Program-made: the position numbers and the translations under genes
The notes under the pieces: model-generated
Database searches by the model: none
Told to the model about the DNA's origin: nothing
The model's input: only the letters and a program-made list of their open reading frames with translations
Shown: positions 47,390-55,820 of the stretch, piece by piece
Numbering within the stretch: position 1 is the stretch's first letter
Layout of the letters: each line of letters begins with the position of its first letter
Source of the DNA: Gammaproteobacteria bacterium
Lineage (GTDB): Bacteria; Pseudomonadota; Gammaproteobacteria; Pseudomonadales; Azotimanducaceae
NCBI GenBank assembly: GCA_026706385.1
Contig: JAPOYV010000015.1
Span: forward strand, 1-64,000
Direction: 5' to 3'
DNA length: 64,000 nucleotides

Positions 47390-47580
47390 GGGGGATCGTC
47401 GACGGCGGGGAATCCATCTTCGATTGGCTCCAAGGATAGGAGGACTTCGGCAAGCGACGGCTTCTGCGTCACCGGCTCGGTCATCGAGCGATCGTTCTTC
47501 GACACAACATCACTTCGTCCGTAACAAACTCGAACTCTCGCGGGAGCACCAAGCTCTGGTTCCGCTGGCCGGCAGTCGGG
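47390..47580 (-). pseudogene. Degraded VapB-type antitoxin remnant
   Basis: Just beyond the serine-hydrolase stop, one minus-strand frame reads NQSLVLPREFEFVTDEVML, like the AbrB-type DNA-binding core of VapB. A second frame then reads KPSLAEVLLSLEPIEDGFPAVDDPPVRP, like the VapC-binding tail of VapB. The two halves are out of frame, the N-terminal start is missing and no vapC follows, so this is a toxin-antitoxin relic. The rest of the 47260-47583 gap shows nothing else. Confidence 0.5.
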
Positions 47581-47583
47581 CCG

Positions 47584-48846
47584 CTACTTTGTCTCCGTCA
47601 AAGCCTGGTACGTCAACACCTTCATCTCTGACCGTAGCGGCCACGGCGACCCCAGCAACTGGATCATGCCGATGGTGATCACCTCCTCCAGCGGGTCGAT
47701 CCAGAAAAGGGTTCCGGCCGCGCCGCCCCAGTTGTACTCGCCTTGGGAACTCAGTACGCCACTGGCCACGGTGTCGGTCAGCACCCCGAAGCCCAGTCCG
47801 AAGCCGAAGCCGCCACCCATCAAGGTGGACGTCGGGTTCTCGCCGACACCGCCAGCGGTCAGCGCTCCGGGAAGATGGTCCATGGCCATGTAGTCGACGG
47901 TCTTCGGACCCAGGATGCGTACGCCGTCGAGGTCGCCGCCGCGGCGCATCATCTCGCAGAAACGCAGGTAGTCCATGGCCGTCGAGACCAGTCCGCCGCC
48001 GCCTGAGAACAGGGTCTCGTCCGTGTACTGGACGAAATCGTCGCTCTCGAGCTGGACGAGCTTCTCGTTCTCGGGATCCCACGTGTGGTTGGGCAGAAAG
48101 CGGTCCATCTTCTCCGGCGGCACGTTGAAGAACGTGTCCTCCATGCCGAGAGGATCGAACAGTCGCTCCTTGAGGAATACGTCGAAAGAGAGCCCCGACA
48201 GGCGCTCCACGACGACCCCCGTGATGTCTACGGCGACGCTGTAGTGCCACTGTGCGCCGGGCTCGAACTTGAGCGGGATCTTGGCGATCTTCTCGGTCAG
48301 TTCGTCGAGATCCTCTGATTGCCAAAGGTTGGCCTCGTTGTAGAGGCGGTCGACGGCGTCGTTGGGGTTGAAGCCGTATGACAGGCCCGTCGTGTGGCTC
48401 AGCAACTGCTGCATGTTCATCTTGTTCTCGGCGGGCCGGATCACGCCGTCCTCGCCGAGGACGGTCAGCTCGGCGAATTCCGGCACGAACTTGTCCACCG
48501 GGTCCGTGAGCTGGAACAGGCCTTCTTCGTAGAGGATCATCGCGGCGACCGCCGTGATGGGCTTGGTCATCGAGAAGATCCGGAACAGGGCGTCTTTCGT
48601 GAGCGGCCGGTCGTCGTCAGCACCGCGTTTTCCGACGGCCTCGAAGTGGACGATCGCGCCGTCCCGCGCCACGACGCTGACAACGCCGGCGAGCTTGCCC
48701 TCGTCGACGTAGCGTTGCGAAAGGGCCGTGATCCGGTCGAGCCGATCGGCGGACATCCCGACGGTCGCTGGATCCTTCTCGGACAGATCGGCAGCGCCGA
48801 CGCTTGCTGTGATCGCCAGCGCGGCGCTGGCCAACATGGTTCTCAT
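47584..48846 (-). CDS. Beta-lactamase-related serine hydrolase (class C/esterase VIII type)
   Basis: A 420-residue exported protein (signal MRTMLASAALAITASVGAA). The nucleophile pair S92-M-T-K95 is the SxxK motif, and YSV (in WHYSVAVDITG) stands for the Tyr motif. It may act as an esterase, D-aminopeptidase or PBP-like hydrolase; a true beta-lactamase role is not supported. It is transcribed alone, with the vapB relic behind its 3' end. Confidence 0.85.
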   Translation of the reverse strand: MRTMLASAALAITASVGAADLSEKDPATVGMSADRLDRITALSQRYVDEGKLAGVVSVVARDGAIVHFEAVGKRGADDDRPLTKDALFRIFSMTKPITAVAAMILYEEGLFQLTDPVDKFVPEFAELTVLGEDGVIRPAENKMNMQQLLSHTTGLSYGFNPNDAVDRLYNEANLWQSEDLDELTEKIAKIPLKFEPGAQWHYSVAVDITGVVVERLSGLSFDVFLKERLFDPLGMEDTFFNVPPEKMDRFLPNHTWDPENEKLVQLESDDFVQYTDETLFSGGGGLVSTAMDYLRFCEMMRRGGDLDGVRILGPKTVDYMAMDHLPGALTAGGVGENPTSTLMGGGFGFGLGFGVLTDTVASGVLSSQGEYNWGGAAGTLFWIDPLEEVITIGMIQLLGSPWPLRSEMKVLTYQALTETK

Positions 48847-49062
48847 CGAGTTCCCCTCAAGACGAATCAGAGACCGGCACCGGCGGCGAGTGCGAGCGCG
48901 CGACCAAAGGCGCGGACAATGCTCGTTTGCCCAGCGCAGGTCAAGGCGCGCCGCGCTAACGCGCGGCGCGATAGAGAATGCTGCGGATTCTCCCGGTGGG
49001 GGCTAGGCATGGCCCGCGCAAAGGAGCGAGAGCACTTGACGCCGGTGAACCGTCAGGCGAAG

Positions 49063-50148
49063 TCAGTGCACGCACCCGCGGGCTTGCGCCTCGATGATCG
49101 TCTCCACGACCCCGTTGCGGACGCCGGCGAACCGGTCCCAGCGATTCACGGTCATGTCCTGCTGGTGGGTGATCAGGAAGAACGGCTCGCCGATCCCCAA
49201 TGGAACCGCCGTCTCGCTCGACAACGTGATCCCGTGGTGGTCGATGGCGCTGACGGCCACGCCGTCGACGCCTTCAAGAGTCGGTAGCCCGTAGGGAGCG
49301 GCGATGGCGTCGATAGGAACGTCACCAATCGCCGTGCGCTCATCCGACCGGGCGACCACGCGGCCCATGATGCGCAGCGCGAAGCGGAACTCGTCCATGA
49401 AGGCGTAGGGCACCTCCATGACGATGTAGGAGCCCCCTTCGATTTCGGTGACCTCGGGAAACGTTGCCGCGACGTCGTAGGTCCATGTCTCTCCCGTGGA
49501 CACGATGTCCACCGGGATGCCGGCGGCCTCGATGGCGCGTTTGGCGACGAGGACGTGTTCGATGTAGCGACCGCCTTCGTCGAAGCGCTGTTCCCGGGTG
49601 GGCGGCCGCTGCGTGGGCACCTGGTGGCTCATGACGCCGCGGAAGCGCAGGTGCGGCGTCGCCGTCACGGCCCGGGCGAGCTTCACGGCGTGCTCGATCG
49701 TGCGAACGCCGCCACGGCCCATCATGGTGTCGATTTCGACGACCACCCCGAGCGTCGTGTCTAGGGCGCGGGCGCCGGCGGCAAGCCTTTCGATGTGGGA
49801 TTGATTGTCGATGGCGACGGTCGTTTCAACCCTCCTGGCGAGCGCCGCCAAGCGTAGGATCTTGTCGGCGTCGACCACCTGGTTGGCGATGAGCACGTTG
49901 CCGGCGCCGTTGTTGACGAACACCTCCGCCTCGGAGACCTTGGCGGCGCAAACGCCGCCCACGGTCCCACCGGCGGCGATCTGCATACCGAGGATCTGCG
50001 GCGACTTATGGTTTTTGCCGTGCGGGCGGAGGCGAATCGTCTTGTCGCGGTAATGCGACGCGATGACGCCGATGTTGTGTTCGAGTCGATCAAGGTCGAT
50101 CAACGCGACCGGCGTGTCGAGTTCCTCGACCGGCGTGCCGATCTTCAA
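49063..50148 (-). CDS. D-serine dehydratase/D-threonine aldolase-like PLP enzyme
   Basis: A 361-residue alanine-racemase-fold enzyme. K45 in RLRPHGKNHK is the expected PLP lysine, matching the PHxKxHK signature of DSD1 and D-threonine aldolase. The C-terminal domain ends with LGIGEPFFLITHQQDMTVNRW, where His would bind the metal. It would eliminate or cleave a D-hydroxy amino acid. The start is TTG 50148, sharing TTGA with the stop of the paralogue immediately upstream in transcription. Confidence 0.8.
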   Translation of the reverse strand: MKIGTPVEELDTPVALIDLDRLEHNIGVIASHYRDKTIRLRPHGKNHKSPQILGMQIAAGGTVGGVCAAKVSEAEVFVNNGAGNVLIANQVVDADKILRLAALARRVETTVAIDNQSHIERLAAGARALDTTLGVVVEIDTMMGRGGVRTIEHAVKLARAVTATPHLRFRGVMSHQVPTQRPPTREQRFDEGGRYIEHVLVAKRAIEAAGIPVDIVSTGETWTYDVAATFPEVTEIEGGSYIVMEVPYAFMDEFRFALRIMGRVVARSDERTAIGDVPIDAIAAPYGLPTLEGVDGVAVSAIDHHGITLSSETAVPLGIGEPFFLITHQQDMTVNRWDRFAGVRNGVVETIIEAQARGCVH

Positions 50149-50834
50149 AACGCACCGCGCGCGCTGATGGGCCAGACGGCTTCCAATACGCCGTCCCGGA
50201 CGCCGCAGGCGACGTCGTGCAGGGTGAACACGGTGGCCACGTCGGCGGGGCGCAATTGGAGCCAATCGCCGATGCCCAGGGGTGTCGCGTCCGCGGGATA
50301 GGCGATGCCGCCGTGCTCGGCGCTGCCGGCCGATGCGCGAAAGCCCTCGTAGCCGACGACCGTCGGATCGCCGAAGTCGCGACCGATGGCCTTCTGCCCG
50401 CAATCGAGGATCGCGCGACCGGGTTCGGGAGCGCTGGTCACGTGGGACGAAACGGTAACCGCGTCGTCCAGCGCATCCGCGCCCGCGAGCGGGACGCCGT
50501 CGTCCGCTAGGTGCAGGCGGATCGACTTGCCCAGCGCCGCGGCGCGCCGTTGCGCTGCGGGCGTCACCAGGGGGCGGAGTACGCGAATGTCGTCGAAGCC
50601 GGCGCTGGCGAACACCTCGGCTTCGGCGATGCTGCGCACGGCGATGCCGACGACATTGGCGGGCGCGGTTTGGCTGCGCGCGATGGCGGGCGTTTTGTGC
50701 ACCCAGGCCTCGGCGCGAGCCCGGCCTTGCACGGCGCCGAGGTTGGCGTCGAGGCGCTCTAAGTCGATCAGCAACGCGGGCGTGTCGATGTCTCGCACGG
50801 GCGTGCCGACGGGTTTTACGATGGCTCGTTGCAT
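50145..50834 (-). CDS. Shortened paralogue of the D-serine dehydratase-like enzyme, catalytic lysine absent
   Basis: A 229-residue protein beginning GTPVRDIDTPALLIDLERLD like its neighbour, and ending in the same type of C-terminal domain (PLGIGDWLQLRPADVATVFT). Aligned by the shared HKxP, the neighbour's PHGK is replaced by E-A-W, so the PLP lysine is Trp44. About 130 residues of the TIM barrel are also missing. It is probably inactive, a structural partner of the full-length enzyme, or a decaying copy still in frame. It is translationally coupled to the full enzyme and diverges from the PhyH gene across 22 bp. Confidence 0.72.
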   Translation of the reverse strand: MQRAIVKPVGTPVRDIDTPALLIDLERLDANLGAVQGRARAEAWVHKTPAIARSQTAPANVVGIAVRSIAEAEVFASAGFDDIRVLRPLVTPAAQRRAAALGKSIRLHLADDGVPLAGADALDDAVTVSSHVTSAPEPGRAILDCGQKAIGRDFGDPTVVGYEGFRASAGSAEHGGIAYPADATPLGIGDWLQLRPADVATVFTLHDVACGVRDGVLEAVWPISARGAF

Positions 50835-50856
50835 GGCGTCGTGTAAAGTTACCGGG

Positions 50857-51786
50857 ATGGCCTTAGACACGAAACCCTTAATCGCGCACCTCGCCGAGTT
50901 GCGCGCCCTGGCGATGGCGAAGTACGAGGCGGAGCCGCTGCCGACGGGCGATGCGGCGCGTGCCGCGCTCGAGCGGGAAATCGAGGCCCTGGACCTCAAG
51001 GTCCAGGTAGCCGATCTCGAGACCAACGGCTACACCGTGCTGCCGCCCGGCAAGGCTAAGCCCGTCGCCTTCTTCGACGAGCTCCGGGAGACGCTGCTCG
51101 CCCTTGCCGAAGACGACACGTCGCGCAATCTCGGAGGAGAGTCGGGCCTCGGCAACACCCTGTTCCACCTGCTGCCACGCGCACGCATCATCGAGGAAGC
51201 CTTGCTTGCCCGTGCGCCGGGCGCGCTCGTCACTTACCTGCTTGGCTACCGGGCCAAACTCAGCCAATCCACGGGCCTGGTGAAGCCGGCAGGCACCAAG
51301 CCCCTTCGCATCCACGCCGACCACAGCGGCAAGATACCTGCGCCGTGGCCGAGCGTGGCGCAGTACTGCAACGTCACGTGGGTGACGACGGACTACACGC
51401 GCGAGAACGGGGCGGTATGCGTCTGGCCGGGCAGCCACCGCTTCTGCCGGCCTGTGCCGCCCGATCTCGCGATGGCACACGACCACCCCGAGGTCGAAGT
51501 TCTTGAGATGCCCAAGGGTTCGGTCATCGTCTGGCACGGGAGCCTGTGGCACGGCGCCGTGCCGCGGACGTCTGACGGCAAGCGTGTGACACTGGTGCTG
51601 CCGCACGTGCGGGATCACGTGCAAGCGCAGGAACTCTACTGGGCCAGCACGACCCGGGAAATGATCGAGCGCAACGACAGCCGGTTCTGCGCGTTGATGG
51701 GACTCTACTCGGCCTACCCCTGGTTGACCGACGGCCCGCCGGACACTCTGGCATTGACGCCGACAACGGAGTCGCAATTCGAATGA
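50857..51786 (+). CDS. Phytanoyl-CoA dioxygenase (PhyH) family protein 3
   Basis: A 309-residue Fe(II)/2-oxoglutarate oxygenase. H153 and D155 (RIHADHSG) with the distal His in WHGSLWHGAVPR (H227 or H232) form the metal site. The architecture, a charged N-terminal helix then NGYTVLPPG, resembles the protein at 23967. ATG 50857 is chosen; longer in-frame sequence upstream overlaps the divergent gene. Its stop overlaps the next gene's ATG (ATGA), so the two are co-translated. Confidence 0.85.
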   Translation: MALDTKPLIAHLAELRALAMAKYEAEPLPTGDAARAALEREIEALDLKVQVADLETNGYTVLPPGKAKPVAFFDELRETLLALAEDDTSRNLGGESGLGNTLFHLLPRARIIEEALLARAPGALVTYLLGYRAKLSQSTGLVKPAGTKPLRIHADHSGKIPAPWPSVAQYCNVTWVTTDYTRENGAVCVWPGSHRFCRPVPPDLAMAHDHPEVEVLEMPKGSVIVWHGSLWHGAVPRTSDGKRVTLVLPHVRDHVQAQELYWASTTREMIERNDSRFCALMGLYSAYPWLTDGPPDTLALTPTTESQFE

Positions 51787-52517
51787 TCGAAGTCTTCTGG
51801 CAACCCGGCTGAACCAGTTGCCTAAGGGTTAAGGAATTCCTGTCGGTCCGTGGGATCGACTTCGCCTCCAGGGACATCGCCAACGACGGCGACGCGTTGA
51901 CTCGGCTGCGCAGTCTCGGCGCCGACGCCGTCCCCGTGGTCGCCGACGGCACGCGGTGGGTGCCGGGCGTCGACCTCGGGCAGGTTGCCAAGCTGCTCGA
52001 AGTCGACTACGAGGCGACTCCGGCGCTGTCTCCCGATGTGCTCATTGACCGGCTACGGCACGCCCTGGCGACCTCGAAACGGCTTACCGCCCAGTTCCCG
52101 GCCGCCAACTTAGGCGACCGACTCCCCAACCGCGACCGGACGAATCTGGCGCTGGCAAACCATATAGTCGAGATCGCTGCGGGATACGTGAAGGTGGCTG
52201 CGGGCGCCGAATTCGACCACGGTGTCTCCGCGGCGATTCCGGAACCCGAGGTCGGTCCCGAGGCATTGGCTGCGCGATCTGACGCGGTCGTCTCCGCCTT
52301 GTTGGGCGGGTCACCGGTGTTCCCCGGCGACGAGGTTGCGACGTTCTTCGGTTCTTCGACGCTGCATGCGGTGCTCGAACGATGCACTTGGCACGTCGTT
52401 CAACATGTGCGCCAACAAGCCATGCTGCTCGAGGGGCTCGGCGTCGCGCCCGACGGCCCGCTGGCGACCGAGGATTTCGACGGCTTGCCGTTGCCGTCGG
52501 GTGTCTGGGACGGCTAG
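51783..52517 (+). CDS. Glutaredoxin-like plus DinB-like protein with in-frame TGA at the redox cysteine (candidate selenoprotein)
   Basis: From ATG 51783, coupled to the PhyH stop, codons read M-I-E-V-F-W-Q-P-G, then TGA (51810-51812), then T-S-C-L-R-V-K-E-F-L. The frame stays open to the TAG at 52515, 244 residues in all. Residues 1-75 fit a glutaredoxin fold (VPVV cis-Pro, VPGVDLGQVAKLL); residues 90-244 fit the DinB-like helical domain that follows it in relatives (TWHVVQHVRQ, DGPLATEDFDGLPLP). TGA replaces exactly the first Cys of CxxC. A possible SECIS-like hairpin (51813-51847, GGG apical loop) follows the TGA, but it is imperfect and the loop is close. The alternatives are a nonsense allele or a TGC-to-TGA error. 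A TTG at 51897 would lose half the Grx fold. Confidence 0.6.
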
Positions 52518-52935
52518 CGGTTCTCGCGGCGAACCCAGCGGCTGGTCGCGCTCACGTCTTCGATCTCCTCCCCGGCTTCCTGCCAGCCGGTGAATCCCGG
52601 CTCGACGTGGGCGACGTTGGTGAAGCCCATGTCCATCAGCGCCTTCGCGGCCAGCGCTGAGCGACCGCCGCCCGCGCAGAACAGCACGATGCGCTTGTCC
52701 TGCTCGAACCAGTCGCGGTAGTATGGCTCTGCGGATCGGCCCAGAACTCCAGCATGCCGCGGGGGGCGTGTTTCGAGCCCGGAATGGTGCCGAGGTCGAC
52801 GCGCTCCTGGATCTCGCGGATGTCGGCGACGAGCGTGTCGGGATCACCGAGTTCCGCCTTCAATTGATCGATGGACAGGTTCTCGATGTGCGGCTTCACG
52901 TCCTCGACGATGCCGAAGATTCTCTTGATGGGCAT
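52514..52935 (-). pseudogene. Rhodanese-like protein gene with a 1-nt frameshift
   Basis: Starting at ATG 52935 (GGAGGGAA upstream) the frame gives MPIKRIFGIVEDVKPHIENL and VADIREIQERVDLGTIPGSK, a rhodanese N-terminus. Near 52722-52727 the frame breaks at FWADPQS; the continuation YYRDWFEQDKRIVLFCAGGG, with active Cys, and RSALAAKALMDMGFTNV lie one base off. Restoring one base gives a complete protein of about 140 residues. Its stop shares the CTAG palindrome with the stop of the convergent glutaredoxin-like gene. This is a true lesion or a base-calling error. Confidence 0.78.
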
Positions 52936-53050
52936 GCGTTCCCTCCAAACTCTCGGGGCCACCTTGAGATGTGGCCGGACCCGGTATGGTGGCACGGTCG
53001 ATTGTGGCGCGCTATCAACTCGCACAGGGCCTCGCTACACTTGAACGGGT

Positions 53051-53887
53051 ATGGCCACCCACCAAGACGGCATCTTCAGCGAAGACGTCGACCACCACGT
53101 ATTCCTGGAATTCTCCCTGCGCGGGCACGAGAAGACCTTGCCGCAGACGGACCTGGTCGTTGCGCCGCTCGATGGCGGAGCGCAGGTGGTGGCTTTCGGT
53201 CCCAAGCTGGCTGACGTTCCGCTAACCGGATTCGCCACCGTGGAGGGCTTGGCGGGATTCACCGCGCCTGGCACCCAGCAGGACATCTTCGTCTGGCTCC
53301 ACGGCCTTGGCCGGGACGAACTCTTCGCACGTGCGTTGGCATGGCGCGATGCGCTCGCCCCGGTGGCCGATGTCGCGTTCGAGAACCATGGCTTCAAGTT
53401 CCGCGACAGCCGCGACCTCACCGGCTTCGTCGACGGCACGGCGAACCCGAAGGAGGATGCGCGGTGCGCTGCGGCCCTGACCGAGGACGGCGGCAGCTTC
53501 GTGCTGGGGCAGCGGTGGGTCCATGACCTCAATCGCTTCGCCGCGCTGCCCGTCGGTGACCAGGAGCGCGTATTCGGTCGCACCAAGGCGGACAGCGTGG
53601 AACTGACGGGCGACGCCATGCCGAAGGACAGCCACGTAAGTCGCACCGACCTTCCGGGCACGAAGATCTGGCGGCGCAGCGCTCCGGTGGGCGGCGTGCG
53701 CGACCCCGGTTTGTTCTTCCTGGCGTTCGGTGCCGACGTGGAGCGGTTCCAGATTCTGCTGCGTTCCATGTTCGGGTTGACCGGTGACGGCCTGCATGAC
53801 CGCATGCTCCGGTTCAGCAAGCCGATCACGGGTAGCTTCTACTACGCGCCGCCTGTGGCGACCCTCGAATCCGTTTTCGGAGGCTAG
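53051..53887 (+). CDS. Dyp-type haem peroxidase
   Basis: A 278-residue dye-decolorising peroxidase. The catalytic Asp is in GFVDGTANP (GxxDG motif, near residue 126), the proximal haem ligand is H195 in DSHVSRT, and the distal Arg is in PGTKIWRRSAP. It uses hydrogen peroxide to oxidise aromatic substrates, and some members are packed in encapsulins. No signal peptide or encapsulin-targeting tail is evident. A PhyH gene follows 4 bp after it. Confidence 0.88.
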   Translation: MATHQDGIFSEDVDHHVFLEFSLRGHEKTLPQTDLVVAPLDGGAQVVAFGPKLADVPLTGFATVEGLAGFTAPGTQQDIFVWLHGLGRDELFARALAWRDALAPVADVAFENHGFKFRDSRDLTGFVDGTANPKEDARCAAALTEDGGSFVLGQRWVHDLNRFAALPVGDQERVFGRTKADSVELTGDAMPKDSHVSRTDLPGTKIWRRSAPVGGVRDPGLFFLAFGADVERFQILLRSMFGLTGDGLHDRMLRFSKPITGSFYYAPPVATLESVFGG

Positions 53888-53891
53888 ACCT

Positions 53892-54875
53892 GTGCCGGAA
53901 GCCATGACCCTCGAGCAGAAGCGGTCGTTCTATCGGGACGGCTTCGTGGTGCTGCCTGGCGTCGTGCCGCCGGAGATGGTGGCCGCCGCGCGGCGGCGGA
54001 TCTTCGTCGGAATCGGCGGCGGCGAGCCTGCCCGGGGCAACGACGCCGTGTTCATGGACCTCTACAATCGCACGGACATCGCGGCGATCATCGCCGAGGC
54101 CTTGGGGCCGATCGTGCGCCATCGCGGCGTGCAGTTGGCGTCGCAATTCCCGAGGGACCCATCCGACAGGATCAACGAGTCCGGCTACCCGGACCGGGAC
54201 ACGCCTTTCTTCGGCTGGCATGGCCATCTCGACGGCTTGTGGAACGGCGCCGCCCCGATGCACCAGGATGTGAACCGCCCCATGACGGCGGAGGAACATG
54301 ACGCCTGGCACAAAGAGCCGTCGCGCAACGGCTGCCTGAAGTTTCATCCGGAAAGCAACGTCAACATCATGAACTTCGCCGCGTTGGTCGGCGTCGCGCT
54401 GTCCGACCAGACCGATGAGGGCGTCGGCAACGTCGGCGTGCTGAAGGGCGCCCACCACGAGATGGAACGGTTCTTCAGGGGCCAGCGCGAAGCGGGTGGC
54501 CCGTTGGGCCCCGATGGTCCGGGCTGGCCACGGGTCGACGTCGGCGCCCCCAACGCCTCGGGACTGCGCCACTATCCTGACGCGGTGCGCGACGCCTTTC
54601 GACCGCATGGCGTGGAAACGGCCGACGGCCGGTTCTGGCCGAAGCCCACGCTGGTGCGCATGGCCGCGGGGGATGCTGTGGTGGTCCTGCATGCCGTCCC
54701 CCACAGTTCGACACGGGTGGAAGGGTCGGAACCGCGGCTGATGGCCTATTTCCGCATCAATCCGGCACGTCGGACGTCGTCGAACCGCTCCGTCTACCCC
54801 GAGGCGCTGTGCGACATCTGGCACGAGTGGCCGGGCATGGCCGCCGTCGTCGCCGAAGAACGCGGCGCCGAGTAA
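53892..54875 (+). CDS. Phytanoyl-CoA dioxygenase (PhyH) family protein 4
   Basis: A 327-residue Fe(II)/2-oxoglutarate oxygenase, paralogue of the protein at 36657. H112 and D114 (GHLDG) fall at identical residue numbers, and GAHHEMERFFRGQREAGGP, GPDGPGWPRVDV and a distal LHAVPHSSTRVEG match. I chose GTG 53892 because GGAGG sits 8 nt upstream; ATG 53904 is possible. It lies in a run with Dyp peroxidase and a formyltransferase-like enzyme. Confidence 0.85.
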   Translation: MPEAMTLEQKRSFYRDGFVVLPGVVPPEMVAAARRRIFVGIGGGEPARGNDAVFMDLYNRTDIAAIIAEALGPIVRHRGVQLASQFPRDPSDRINESGYPDRDTPFFGWHGHLDGLWNGAAPMHQDVNRPMTAEEHDAWHKEPSRNGCLKFHPESNVNIMNFAALVGVALSDQTDEGVGNVGVLKGAHHEMERFFRGQREAGGPLGPDGPGWPRVDVGAPNASGLRHYPDAVRDAFRPHGVETADGRFWPKPTLVRMAAGDAVVVLHAVPHSSTRVEGSEPRLMAYFRINPARRTSSNRSVYPEALCDIWHEWPGMAAVVAEERGAE

Positions 54876-54896
54876 ATTTCGAAACGGGAGGGAACC

Positions 54897-55811
54897 ATGA
54901 GGATCATCGTCAACGGCCAGCAGGCCTTCGGACGCTCGGTGTTGGAAGCGCTCCTCGACCGCGGCGAAGACGTGGTGGGCGTCTTCACCGCGCCGGATGC
55001 CGAGGGCGCGCCGCCGGATCCGTTGAAGGAATGCGCGGTGGAACGTGGCTTGCCGGTGTTCCAGCCCCGGTCGTTTCGGCGCCCGCGGGTCTGGGAGCAG
55101 ATGCGCGAACTCGAGCCCGACCTGGGCGTGATGGCCTACGTCACGCTGTTCGTGCCCGAGGAGGCGCTGAACATCCCGACCTTGGGAACCATCCAGTACC
55201 ACCCCTCGCTGCTGCCGTTGCACAAGGGGCCGAGTTCCATCAACTGGCCGATCATCTTCGGCGAGACCAAGACGGGCTTGAGCATCTTCTGGCCCGACAA
55301 CGGCCTCGACACGGGGCCGATCCTGTTGCAGAAGGAGGTCGACATCGGACCGGACGACACGTTGGGCAGCGTCTACTTCAACCACCTCTTCCCGCTGGGC
55401 GTGGAGGCCATGATCGAGTCCGTTGACCTCGTGCGCGATGGCAAGGCGCCGAAGATCGCCCAGGATCCCGATGCCGGGACGTACGAGGGTTGGTGCCGCG
55501 CCGAACAGGGAGAGATCGACTGGTCGAAGCCCGCCGGCGACGTCTACAACCTGATTCGCGGCTGCAATCCACAACCCGGCGCTTGGACGCTGTGTGGCGG
55601 GGACCAGTTGCAGCTCTTCGATGCCCGGCGAGGCGGCGACGGCGATGGCCGTCCGGGCGAAGTCTTGAGCGTCGGCGAGAAGAGCGTGGAGGTGGCGGCG
55701 GCGGGCGGCAGCATCGAGGTGCTACGGGTCCGCCCGAAAGGCAGCGGCAAGATTCCGGCTGGCGAGTTCGCGGCGTCCGCCGGACTCAAGGCGGGCGACA
55801 CGCTCGGGTAG
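54897..55811 (+). CDS. Formyl-THF hydrolase/formyltransferase (ALDH1L1 N-terminal domain type)
   Basis: A 304-residue enzyme. The N-terminus RIIVNGQQAFGRSVLEALLD, the catalytic segment IQYHPSLLPLHKGPSSINWP, FWPDNGLDTGPILLQKE and TYEGWCRAEQGEIDW closely follow the hydrolase domain of 10-formyl-THF dehydrogenase; the C-terminus fits the formyltransferase C domain. It would transfer or release formyl from 10-formyl-THF. It is a stand-alone protein with no aldehyde dehydrogenase part, placed after the Dyp and PhyH genes. An alternative acceptor, such as an amine or sugar nucleotide, cannot be excluded. Confidence 0.85.
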   Translation: MRIIVNGQQAFGRSVLEALLDRGEDVVGVFTAPDAEGAPPDPLKECAVERGLPVFQPRSFRRPRVWEQMRELEPDLGVMAYVTLFVPEEALNIPTLGTIQYHPSLLPLHKGPSSINWPIIFGETKTGLSIFWPDNGLDTGPILLQKEVDIGPDDTLGSVYFNHLFPLGVEAMIESVDLVRDGKAPKIAQDPDAGTYEGWCRAEQGEIDWSKPAGDVYNLIRGCNPQPGAWTLCGGDQLQLFDARRGGDGDGRPGEVLSVGEKSVEVAAAGGSIEVLRVRPKGSGKIPAGEFAASAGLKAGDTLG

Positions 55812-55820
55812 CGATCCGGC

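Noticed and set aside
51810..51812. TGA read as tryptophan under an alternative genetic code
   Set aside because: TGA serves as a normal stop in many genes here, including the ATGA overlaps, and the position expects Cys, not Trp.
51897..52517. Internal TTG start giving a shorter DinB-like protein that avoids the TGA
   Set aside because: It would cut the glutaredoxin domain in half and lacks a Shine-Dalgarno site, while the coupled ATG at 51783 keeps the complete fold.
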